A DNA stretch of 42,487 bases from Acanthaster planci (Eukaryota > Echinodermata > Asteroidea > Valvatida > Acanthasteridae): the NCBI RefSeq assembly GCF_001949145.1, contig NW_019091404.1:1614061-1656547 (forward strand). Reading direction: 5' to 3'. The position numbers were made by a program, and so were the translations under genes. The notes under the pieces are model-generated. The model made no database searches. It was not told where the DNA came from and worked only from the letters and a program-made list of their open reading frames with translations. Shown piece by piece: positions 1-11,600 of the stretch (positions within the stretch are counted from its first letter, which is position 1; the number at the start of each line of letters is the position of its first letter).

Positions 1-1376
1 CTTTCTAACCTCAGGACACTGAAAACTTCACTTCGTTTCGAGAAAAGCGTGCTCAAGTATCGGACAAAGGCTGTAATATGGTTTTGATTGACCGTCAACG
101 CTCCAGGTTATGGTTACTAGCAGCTCGCCTACACTGCCGACAGCGTTGACGGCCGCGCTTGCCAACCAGTGGTAGTAGCGTGCATGCACCCGTCTAATTT
201 GCATATTTCATGAGAAAGGTCCATTGTTTCAGCTCCAGCAGGGACAAGTTCCAGTCCAAGCTCTTAATTGTTAAAGCCTACATACATGTACACGTGCATG
301 ATCTGTGTCTCCTGAGCTTAAAAATCCAAATCCACAAAATGCCAAGCACATGTACAATGTATGCCATATCATCTTACCATTCCATAGAGAGTGTGTGTGT
401 GTGTGGCCAGTTAAAGAGAAACTAGGGCCTGCCAAGCCTGGGTATGGGCCCCAGAGGGATTTGTCAGGATGAAATTTCAGTATCTTTAATATCTCAAGCA
501 CACAATGAAGTAATTGTTTAGTTTAATGGTTTGTGGGCTGCAGGCTGTGGTCAGGAGGTTTACATGTACATGTATACATTGGATGTTTGTACTGTGTGAC
601 ACAGGTAGAAGAATTCCCCCAAAGTCTTTGAAAATATAATGAACGTGAAATCATACGAAAATTTGTGAGAGTTTCTCATATCATAAACATTGTCTCCTTT
701 TTATTTAAAAGTTTATTGTACTAGCAACACAAGTGAAAAAAGGAGTCATCTTTTGATATCTGTAAAATGAAGTGCGTGCTTGTAGATATGACTAGATTAT
801 CAAGCGAAAAATGAAGCTCTCCACGTCTGTCAGCCCATTATCTTGAGTACCGCCAAAGTGAGAGATACAGGCGTGCCAAAGCCATTAAACGGTTCGTGTA
901 AATCTTGCCACATCCTGTCTGCGTGAGACCATCTTCAATTCCCTACTCACATGCATGCCTCGGTAGACTCACTCCAAGAATATGCCAAATATTACTAATG
1001 TATTGGACATTCATACAGACTGAGATACTATTCAGAAGTACCATATTTGTCCTGATGCCAAGAGTAACCGTATGTTTCTTTCAACATTGACTCAGTGTCT
1101 GTTTCTGTGAAGTTTTTTCTCACATTCTCAAGGGATTAAACACTGGAAACCAAATTGAGACCCTGTACATGTATGTCATGAAGTCCTTAGCATTTTCCCT
1201 GACTGATTGAAAACAAATTTTGCTTTCTTGGAAAGCTTCATCGATCTGCCAGAATTCAAACTCTCGCTGCTCTCAGAATGAACAGAAACTAAGGAACTGA
1301 AAGTAAAACGGCAAGAAATTAGTGAGGGAAACAAGACAACCGTTTCAGCCAACTTTTGTTCGTACTATTCACGCAC

Positions 1377-1545
1377 ATGTACATGTACCGACATAACTGT
1401 ACATGTGCATGTAGGGCTGACCTTATGTGTTCCTCATTGGTTTTGTTTGGGCTTTGTCAGTAACAACCTAAGCTTGGGCAATGCCGGCCTATGGGGTAAA
1501 TTCAGACTTGCATGTACATGTACATGTACAGTACATGTATCATAC
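1377..1545. repeat. Clustered TACATGTA palindromes
   Basis: Runs of ACATGT at about 1377-1412 and 1509-1545 (CATGTACATGTACATGTAC followed by further TACATGTA). The same self-complementary motif occurs dozens of times across the window's introns and flanks. Confidence 0.75.
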
Positions 1546-2782
1546 GTACGTGTGAGATTAGAGCACATATCCACCAGTAGTTGTGGAGGCACAAGTCAGT
1601 GGCCATACATGTAACATCTTTGTTTTTGTTCTTTGCAACTGACTAGGATTTCCATGGTTTGTTGGCTTTTGGCTTGACTCACCCACATGGAATTTATCCA
1701 ATTACTCCTCTGTTGTTCATGTCCTTGACACATAATTGTAATTTGGAGTGCTTTAAAGGAGCTGTTCCATAGTTCATTTTTTTCGAGATGAACTCTTCAT
1801 TTATTTGTGTTGATTGTAAACTTGAGAATGATTACAAGTGTCTTTCATTCTGTTTGATGAAAGATATACACGTACATCAGGGGAAATAATAAAAAAACCT
1901 GTGGATGTACGGGGTACTGTATCATTATGAACCTGGATTTTAGGATCTTCATTAATTGGGAAGAGAAAGGAGTTGGGCCTGTGTAATGTATGAACTCAGG
2001 TTCACCATACACGTACATTTTTCTGGACTCATGTAGTGTACGTGTTGTACTGTACGTGTCCGTTGTACGTGTACATGTATGTGAATTAATTATGCTTCTC
2101 AGACATTTACTAGGGTATGGGAGGTTATCTCCTTCCCTTCCCGGTAAGATTGAAGTTGACAGATCATTTTTGATAACTTCATTATCCAGTGCCCTCGAAC
2201 GGGGAGGAAATTTAATTTGAAAGGAATGAGTCCTCTGTTTGGGTCATTATTGAGCGGTGGCCCCTTTTCGGCTCAGTTCTTTTCCCAGTATTTGTGGTTA
2301 AGAGCAGTTTGAACCGTTTGTCACTTTGTATTTTGATATGGGCAGACAGGCATGACTTTTCGTAAATGAAGGCACGTTGTTGATTTTCTCCTCCCCCCCA
2401 TGTTGTGAATGAAATGTTTGAATGCCTGTTACTTTCCTGCATTAGTTGGCCAGAAATTCATTCAGCGATTTGCCAGTAATCGCCACCTGCGTCGTGACTG
2501 ATGTCTCAATAATGAACAAGGTGTGCACCCCTCTTTGTGTCGGGATCAAACCACAAATGAGCCAATCTAAAAATCTGAGAGCTTTAAAGAGACTGTGAAC
2601 TGAGAAAACTGCCCGGGAGTTGGAACTGCTGGCTAAAAGGCTAAAACGTGCCTGAATTGGTCAAGCTTAAGTTTAAAGTTTGGCAGTGACATAAAGGGAA
2701 TAGGCTGGGTGTCAAGTTCAGGGATTTAGTAAGGGGGAGCTCAAATTTGTAAAATTCCTTCAGAAGTACCAGTAAGTACATG

Positions 2783-2829
2783 TAAGTTACATGTAAAGTT
2801 CTTAAGCATATACCTTTACATGTAACTTA
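2783..2829. repeat. Perfect 16-bp hairpin
   Basis: TAAGTTACATGTAAAG (2783-2798) and its exact complement CTTTACATGTAACTTA (2814-2829) around a 15-base loop. Confidence 0.85.
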
Positions 2830-4423
2830 TCAGCAAAACCTGCATCTGAGGATGTCTAAATATGAACAAAAAAGAAAAAAAGAAAACTAGTCCACACATG
2901 GCTAGTTGAAGATGTAAAAAGGATCTGCCTGAGAAAACCCCCAAAACTGGAAAATCTCATAGACTACGGGGAAGAAGATACTGGAGAGACAGTTTCTTTA
3001 AACACGCCCATAAATTGTTTCCACGGTTGAGCGACCACACATGTGTACAGAAGGCATGAATAGATGTACCCTCCTGTGCTCTTTTGAGCTCGCATTGCAA
3101 AGATGACAAACCTAACCTTTTTTCATGCGCGCTCTTTTTTTTGTCGTCCGGATTTATTATGAAGCATTGCGTGCCTAAAAACCTCTGGCATGTTGGTTCT
3201 ATTCAGATGGGTATTTACACTCACACGGTGAGTGCTTCTCATCAACGAATGCTGAAACCCTGCTCGCCGAGCCAAACAATTGAGAAAAGACGACCCCACT
3301 AGTGTTGTAGCCTGTATGTACATGTATGTTTATGATGATGTTCTTGTGTAGTGGCACCTGTCAACCTGTGAAAAACAAGCTTTCTGCAGTAGAAAAAAAA
3401 ACCCCACCATTTTTCGTGGTGAAAAAGGGACCACAGGAGAGCTGGAGAGACATTGTGTATGCCTGCTCTTGACTGCAGTACAGAGGGAACATGTACCGTG
3501 TACCAGTACTGTACATGTACGTGGCATTCACACATCATTTTTGTTGGCCATTGCAATGGAAGCAGTATTTTTAGTTGAAGAGTACTTACGTAGTCCATTC
3601 CAAAAGCCATAGACACCTGTCCCTGTTTATGTCACTGTGACTACTGCAGTGATAACAAATGACTACCGTGACTGCCCACTAAAGTCGTGGAAATCCATGC
3701 CCGGTTTTAGCTGTGTTACAATGGAACCATGTCTACATGTACAATCTTGTAGACTGGCTTTGCTTTTTTATACTTGTAGAACTGGTTCAGTAGCCACCGT
3801 TGGGCCTTACTGTACATGTACCTAAATTTTGACCAGTTTTTATCGTAAACACTTTGCCTTTTTCCTTCTGCACGTGGAGTTCCATACCCAGATTATGCAG
3901 AAGTTAGAGACATGTTGTTTCAAGGAATTCAGAGTGGCCTTCATTTCTACACAGACCATGTTCATTCATGCCAATGGCTATAATGCCTCATTTTTGGTTG
4001 CACTGTAAACCAACAATATTATTTATTTACCGGTACTTGGACATGTTGGTAGAGGAAGATCCGAGGGAAAATGGTTTTCAGACCTTGGAGAAAGGCATCC
4101 ATTTGTTTTCTTTTTGCAGATACTGCACTGCAAAGAACGCGTCCATGGTTCAAGGAAATATTCCCTTCTGGTGCATGTACCACTACCGTACATGCAAATT
4201 CTATCACCCTGCTTTAAGATTGTAAGGGTTACGTAACACTTGACTTCCATAAGCAAACACACCTGAACCAGCTGCAGGTATCAATTACATGTTTTCAAAA
4301 ATACTGGTACTGTACATGTACATTTACTTATGCATTTTGTTTGTTTAATTGGTGAATTGCTTGTGATTTTGTCGAACCCTTTGTCATATTTTAACTGCTG
4401 TTGTAATAATGTACATGTACAAA

Positions 4424-4530
4424 GTGCCTTGAAGTTCTGTACTTTTTGCATATGCATGCATTAATGTATATGTAATATGCTGCATGTACATGTATAAATA
4501 AAATGTCCAAAATAATAACAAAAAAGCTTC
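4424..4530 (+). mobile_element. Probable retroelement 3' tail
   Basis: CAAAGTGCCTTGAAGTTCTG followed after about 60 bases by TATAAATAAA and an A-rich end. This resembles the 'AAAGCGCCTTGAG...TATATAAAT' tails common to marine SINE/LINE families. Recognition is from memory. Confidence 0.35.
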
Positions 4531-5485
4531 AGTAAGCCGGTAGATCTTCTGGTTGCACGCTGCTGATCACCATTCCAGAGGAGCGAGTTTGAAAAACAGC
4601 AACCTTGAGTTGAATTGAGACTTTTTTTCAGTGATTAGTACAGGTGTATTGAACACAAAGTTTTCAAAGGCTCTAAGTTTTTGATGGTTTGAAAAGAGTC
4701 CTTTGAGTTTGTTGTGTCGTCCGTTGAGAAAACGTTGGCGATTTTGTTGAATTGTGTGCTGTGAGAGTTCATCCGGCTTTGGCATTTCCCAGAATAGCCC
4801 AAGTGCCTGCAGGAAAAATTCAGTATCTGTATATGGGGGCCATCAGGGCAGTGTACTTTTTTGAGAATTGACTTCTTCCCAAATTTTTATATAGTACGTG
4901 TGGCTGGAGTAAAAGGATTTGCTTGATTTACCTGTAAATGTCTCAAGAGAGTATGATTCCTGGCAAGCACATTATAACATTGCTTAGATATGTTAAAATT
5001 GTTACACTGTTTTTGGAGATCTTATTTTTAAACTTCTATTTGGATATTTCCTACAAAGTACGTGTACCTTAAATGAATTTTCTCTTTTCTTTCATGATTC
5101 ATCAAATTTCGAAATAGGTTCTTCCATTACAAAATTCAGAGGCACCATTATGTGTCCAGTGTCCAGTGTTGAATACGTGTACACGCACATAATCTTGTAC
5201 ATGTCAAAGCCCGTTTGTAAAAGGAACATTGCACCAAAGGTTGTAATAATGAGGGTAACTTCAAAGTGTTATTGTCCTTGGTTGACGAAGTTGAGTTTTC
5301 TTCACATTCCTTTCATTTAGCTTTCCTGTGACATTCTCTGTGGTTGTAAATTGAAATTAAAAGATTTCACATTTTAACGTTAAATGATATTTGCCGACAA
5401 GGGCTATTATAGTCACTACCCCTCTCTTCCCACTCACCTAATCACGTCGACTCATCTCGTTTCCATCTCCTCATCTCGTCTGCAG

Positions 5486-5641
5486 ATTCAAGTAGCAGTC
5501 AAGTGCCTGAGCCCGGAGAAGCTGTCAGCTGACAAAGCGCAAGACTTTGTCAAGGAGGCAGCCATCATGTACTCGCTGAATCACGACAATCTGGTCAAGC
5601 TGTTTGGAGTGGTTCTGGACGTGGATACATCGTTGATGCTG
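5486..5641 (+). CDS. TNK2: TNK2-like exon a: kinase N-lobe (beta-3 to gatekeeper strand)
   Basis: Encodes [13 protein letters not shown] through DTSLML, 52 codons. K6 is the expected ATP-binding lysine and E25 its alpha-C partner. Acceptor TCTGCAG and donor CTG|GTGAGT, phase 0 at both ends. Confidence 0.93.
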
Positions 5642-8600
5642 GTGAGTTGAAAGGAGGATGCTGGAAGGAAGGAGAAAAAGGGAAATAAATCTTTTTTAAG
5701 TGCAAACCACTTTATTGGTACCAGTAAGATTTACCGACGATAGGAGCAGACGGGAAAGGGGGTAGTTACCGGTAGGTGCTGCTGCCTGTTTGCATTGCAA
5801 CTACATGTAGGACAGAATACGGGCAGTTCACAAAAGTGCGCCTCCAATGCCTTGACCAGTCACAGCTGCTTGAAATCTGTCGAACCCATTGTGCTCTTAG
5901 AATGGGTCGCAATATTTCAAGCATTGTGATTGGTCAACACCTTCAAACTCTTGGAGGCAAACTGTTGTGAATTGACTGTATTCCATGGAGCTGCTAAGGA
6001 AAGCTCAGTGCCCACTTTCCATGGTAATTGTTTACAAAATTTGTCCAGGGTACCAGGTGAAATGGACCAATGGATGACAAATAGTCGTCATTTAAGTTTT
6101 TTCGGAAGTAGAGAATCATGCACAGCAGTCTAATGCACCAAGCAAAAAAAAACTGAGCGGCAGTCGACTTAAAGATTCATACCGTGACTTTTTGCTGGTA
6201 GACAAGGTAATTTCTGTACTCAGAAAAATTCCTGAGCTAAGGAACCCGATCAAATAAAGCCGTAGCCATTTACACATGATAGATACTGTAAGCAGCTCCT
6301 GTACTTGGCACAGAAGCAGCATGTGATGAGGTCAGATCGTTTTTGAGCCTCAGTTTGGAAACACACCATTTGTGGTCACTGGGGTCAATTTCAAACAACT
6401 TCTAAGAAAAGAATTTGTTTGCTGAGCAGAAAGGGGTAACATGCTGATCATTTATGTCATGGTCATTCTGTCCTAACGTGCTGGGCATTTTAGTTTTGCA
6501 TTGATTACCCTCTGCCCCCTCCGACAGGTGACGGAGTTTGCTGCCCTACGATCCCTCCTGGAGAACATCAAGCAGCCCACCCTGCGCCCCTCCTTCCCCA
6601 TCACCCTCCTGCTGGAGTTCGCCGGGCAGATCGCCGACGCCATGAGGTACCTCCACCTGTCCAACATCATCCATCGAGACCTAGCCACCAGGAACATCTT
6701 GCTGTTCGTGGATGATGATGTGAGTCCCCACCAATATCAATGCTGTGTTCTTAAGTTAAGAATCCACATCAGCCTATGCTTTGAACCGAACATTCAGTAT
6801 CCTTTAGTACAGTAGACCAGGTGGGGCCAATTCATAGAGTACAAAGTTTGCTTAAGCGTAAAAACACCTTGCTTAAAAAAAACAAAGGTTACCAGCTTAA
6901 AATTTAAGTGATTGTCATGCTAACCAAAAGACAGGTGAATACCATTCCACAACAATATACATCACATGGAGTATTGGCTGGTAACCTGATTTATCAAGTA
7001 AGGATTTTTTCCATGTTTAAGCAAATTTTGTGCTTAAGCAGCTCTACGAAATTGGCAGACCCTCCAGCCTTGTTATTAACTTGCTCAGAAGGATGGCACA
7101 GTACGCTTTTATTAAGAATGACATTTTTAACTACAAATCCTTATTTGTTTGTTTCTTGGATTGATCTTTCAGGGTACTAAGAAAGTCAAGATCAGTGACT
7201 TTGGGCTGTCTCGGAGGTTGATCCTTGGGGAGAACTACCGCAGCGAGATGAGACCCAACCTGAAGCTGCCACTAGCTTGGTGAGATCAAGAACCATTGTC
7301 AGAGTTTTTGGTCAGTTATTTTGAAATAGCAGTCTTAGCTGAATTGAGGGGAGCAAAATTTGGGAAAGCAGTAATTCAAAAGTGTATGGCTGGATGTCAT
7401 GATGAGGAATCTACATTTTCCACGTAAAATGGAGATTGCAAGGTCAAAAACATTAGTAGAATTCAGTGTACCTCAAATTTGTTTGTTTGATCGTGGTCAG
7501 CCTCACTTCTAAGAGTGGTTAACATGTGAAGTTGTGAACATTGTTAGTGTTTATTTGTTTAGCGGTTTCAAGCTTGTGTAGTCTGATGCTGCGTGCAAGG
7601 CTATCTGAGTGATGTTGTACATGTATTTAGAATTTTCTTTTATGTTCACCGTGACTCCATTCACTACAGTGAGTCATAAATGAATGGCGCATTGTTTGAC
7701 TGTGTTTTCACGCGCCCACTTGCTTGCTCGTGTGTGCTGTTTCGGAACAAGGTTTTTCTGATATTACCCAGGCCACGTTCAGTCATTGATCAGTTATCAG
7801 CCTCTTGCAAATTTTTTGTGGTACCCTTCTGTCCTTGTTGCGGGGGGGGGGGGGCAAACTCAACCAGTGGTGGACTAATTGGTCATTGATCAAACTTACA
7901 CATGTAACCATGCTCTCCCCCCCCAAAAAAAAAAAAAATAGAAAAAACAAAACTGAGGTACTGAGGCAGAAGCTTGGCCCCTGGGAAAATTTTCATCTGC
8001 TAAGCTGTGGGACCCACGGTCACGGAAAATCCGGAAAAAAATCCGGGAAAAAGGATGCCCAGGAATGCCATAGAAAAGTCATGCCTAACTGGAAAAACAC
8101 AGTGTTCTGAAATCCTGTTAGAGGAAAAAATCAAGGAAATCAAAGATCATGCACGGGTTATATTAGATGGGCCTCTTTTAATGTGTTAAAGGAAAAATGA
8201 TACATTTTCTGGCTATCCTTGACAATCTGTAGGAGTGGCTATGAAAATCTTCCATTTCATGGTACCCAACAACGTTTCTTGGCAAAATGGGATTAAATGT
8301 CATGGAAATTGTCATACCGGTATTTTTAATTCTTGAAAGTCTTGGAAAGGTTGTGGAATTTGGTTTTCAGATATCTGTGAAAACTCTGTGCTTGACACAA
8401 AATATTAGGTCAGAAAAAAACAGGTTACTGGTCAAAATTCCGGTTTTTGTTTGCTTGTCATATACGCAGGCCATGTCTGAATTACTTGGATGTGACCTGA
8501 AATTAGGCATGAGTCTATAGTCCTGACCTCAGCTAGTTCCCATAGAGTCGGGTGTAATTTTAAGCAGCAGCCAAGTGATTCGGACGTGGCCTGAGCAGTG

Positions 8601-11600
8601 TTTCTGCTTAGTCAGTCCAGGAAATTTAGCCGAGATATCATCCTGCCTCTCTCACACTTTTGACTGGTTTCTCACAGGATGCCAGTGGAAGCGCTAACTA
8701 AGCTGACCTTCACAAAGGCCAGCGATGTCTGGAGTTTTGGCGTGACGATGTGGGAGATGTTTACGTACGGGCGCCAACCGTGGGCCACGTACACCGGAGA
8801 AGAGGTAGAGAGGCAAAAAAAGTCGCGACACAAGAGTCTGAAAATTCACAGACAGACAGCATTTATAACTATAAGGAACACACTTCTTACCGTGTCATGA
8901 ATTGCTAAGTAAATACTTCTCTGTGAGTCATTCATGAATATTTTGCCAACTTGAAGTCCACAGAGGTGTAAAACATCGCAGAGAGAGTGTTCATGGCCAA
9001 TGTTAAATCTACGTCAGCATTCCAATTTGTGTGAAGTTGAAATGCAGAGTACTAAAGATTAAAAAAAAGTATTAGCACTATACAGCAACTTTCATTCACA
9101 TTGGTACATATTGAGGATTACTCAGAAATGAACTTGTTATGCCAACAATAATCATTTGCTTTTGAAATAGATTTTAAAAGCAATAGACAAGCCAGCATTA
9201 CAACGTCTGGAAAGACCCGATGCCTGTCCCGTCAAGATCTATGACATCCTTCTAAAGTGCTGGAAACATGAGCCTGAGAAAAGGCCAAGCTTTGCCGAGA
9301 TTTGCGAAGAACTGCCCAAGGTAAGAACTGCTCTTACGGCATGAAGTCAGCGAAAGAAAGTTTTTTGAAAGAGCTCTTGGCTTCCTTTTGATTCTGTGGA
9401 TGATTCCATACTGTACACTTGCAGTTTGCCACAGTGACATTTGATCTCATACTTTTTGAGGCCAGCTTGTATTGGGCACAGAAGCGACACATAGATTTGT
9501 TATTTAGTGACACATTTGTGCTATGGGCCTGCAAAACTTGAAAACATTTCCATGGCTCAGGGTGTGAGAATTCAGCTTTTTAGCCGAGTGCAGCTTTTTT
9601 TGTTGAGATGTTAACCCTCAATCTCTGCTTTTTTGTACACCTGGTCCGTACAGACGCATGGGAACCTTTTACATTTCAGCTGTTTACAAGCTGTTTTCAG
9701 CTTTAGTTTCAAGTGGCCACTCACACCCCTGACGGCTGCAGATTTGGCCATGAGTGTACTTTGTGATGCCGGATTGCTTTTCATCTCACATTTGCTTGAA
9801 ATGGCCTTCATTCAGGTATAGTGTTGCAAACATTTTACTGGTAAATTGTGTTTCCTCAGGCCAAGCCGGTTCAAGTCCGAGCCATCACACACTACAAACC
9901 TACCAAAGATGGCGAGCTAGCATACCGAGCAGATGACATCATCACTGTCTTGGATGCAAAGTAAGATAAAGATATGGCATTTCTCCAAAAAAACGAAAAT
10001 TCCACTGTTGCAGTTGTAAACTCCAGTCATTGTAAAACTAAATTTTGTTCTGTTGATGTCTCTTACTCCCTCTGTATCAGTGAAAATTCCGGGATCTGGA
10101 CCGGTATCCTCGCCAGTGGTAAGATAGGAACCTTCCTGCGATGCAACACAACCCTCTTGGGCAGCACCAGTACTGCTGGAGGGAGTAGGTTACGCCGATG
10201 GAAGAGCGGGTTCCGATCGGACAAGAGAGACGCAAGGAAAAGGTAAACATTTTGCGCTCCTCAAAGTGGAGATCTTAGGTTGCTTGATTTTCTCATTTAA
10301 CAAAGATTGAAATGGCTGATTTAAAACATGGCTGGGCACATTTCAGCTTTGATGCTTTCAAGCAAGTTTTGCATCCATTGAAAAAAAAAACTGCTCATGC
10401 TTTGCAATTGATGAACTTTTTGTTTGCAAAACCACGTATTGGAGAGATTGAGTTTCATGATTTCGGCCGTGGTTAGTTAATTGCGAAAAAGACGTTTTTT
10501 TGAATTAACCTAACCTCCAAGGGCGTATGTAAAATCATATTGTAATTGGAGGATTTGGGACTGTTGGGATTAACACCGTTTACATTTGTGTTGTGTGTGG
10601 ATTCAGGTGGTCAGCTGCGCGTCAACTGTGTGGCAGGAGAACTTGAGAGTTTTTTGAACAAATTCTAAATATTTTTGTACTTTTCTTCTGAAGTGCATTG
10701 ATTAACAATGAGCAATTTAGTCATCTGAAAGCAAGGTTTGAGAAGGAACGATGACCTGACCATGGTTGAAATCCATTAAAATGCAGAATTGTCAGATGAC
10801 TAAAATGGACTTTTAAGAAAATCCCCTCTTAGGGACATTTACATCTACTGGTACATCGCTGTTATTTCTCAGCAGACTAGGTTTGAAACGAAATGCAGAG
10901 CGAATTATTCACTTCAAAAAGCTTTTCCGGAAAAGTGTCAACTTTGAGGGTAGCTAAACCAAGGGCATCTCATGGAACTCTGGGGGGACAGTGTGATGTT
11001 ATTAAGGTGTCACTTGGACTGTTTTGCTTATATGCAATAGTACGACAGTATTGACTGCTGGTTGAATGAAAAGTCCTCAGTTCCGTTTTCTTTAACGTAT
11101 CTCTCTGGTAGTATTAATTCATTCCCATCCATGTTTGCTCTTTTCATGCTCATTCTCTGGTGTGGTTGCATGCCTTTGGCTCATCTGGCCTCTGCTCACT
11201 AGTTGGCATGGGTACGTATATGTCAGCGTACGGTAACATGAGAAACTAAGTGATTTCCCGGTCACAAGATGCATGTTCTGGTCTGGAGGCCCGCACAGGT
11301 GAATTTCTGAAAAGCCAGATTCACAAGTACATGCATGTAGGATGACACGTACCTTAGAGGTTGTTAGAAATGTATTAGTTACTTGTAGAAATGGTTACAT
11401 TTATAGTGGTTGATGTCAAAGTCATAATCTGTGACTGAGAAGAATGCGTAGTCAGGGAATCACACTGACAGGATGACACCTGTCGGGCGTCACAGTCATC
11501 TGGTATTAAAATCTGTCCTTGCTGATTTTTAATTTTTTTTTCACATGGCCAGGTTTATTTTTCAGAGCCAGTGTGATGTGGTCTAATTTTGTGGCTGGGA

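Larger units (their letters stand above)
1..5485 (+). other. Intron of the TNK2-like gene (5' part of gene off-window)
   Basis: No exon is supported here. The first recognisable coding exon starts at 5486 after a TCTGCAG acceptor and opens at the kinase beta-3 strand, so the glycine loop and SAM exons should be to the left of the window. I looked for a glycine-loop exon and did not see one. The stretch is AT-rich, with stops in all frames, many TACATGTA palindromes, a 16-bp perfect hairpin (2783-2829) and a retroelement-like tail (about 4424-4530). Confidence 0.7.

Noticed and set aside
210-501. Short open frames on both strands in the left intron
   Set aside because: They overlap each other, are AT-rich with low-complexity GTGTGT and TACATGTA runs, and show no domain or splice context.
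7990-8420. Stretch rich in GGAAAATCCGGAAAA and TCATGGAAA-like words
   Set aside because: Suggests a degenerate dispersed repeat, but I could not define ends or a second copy in the window.
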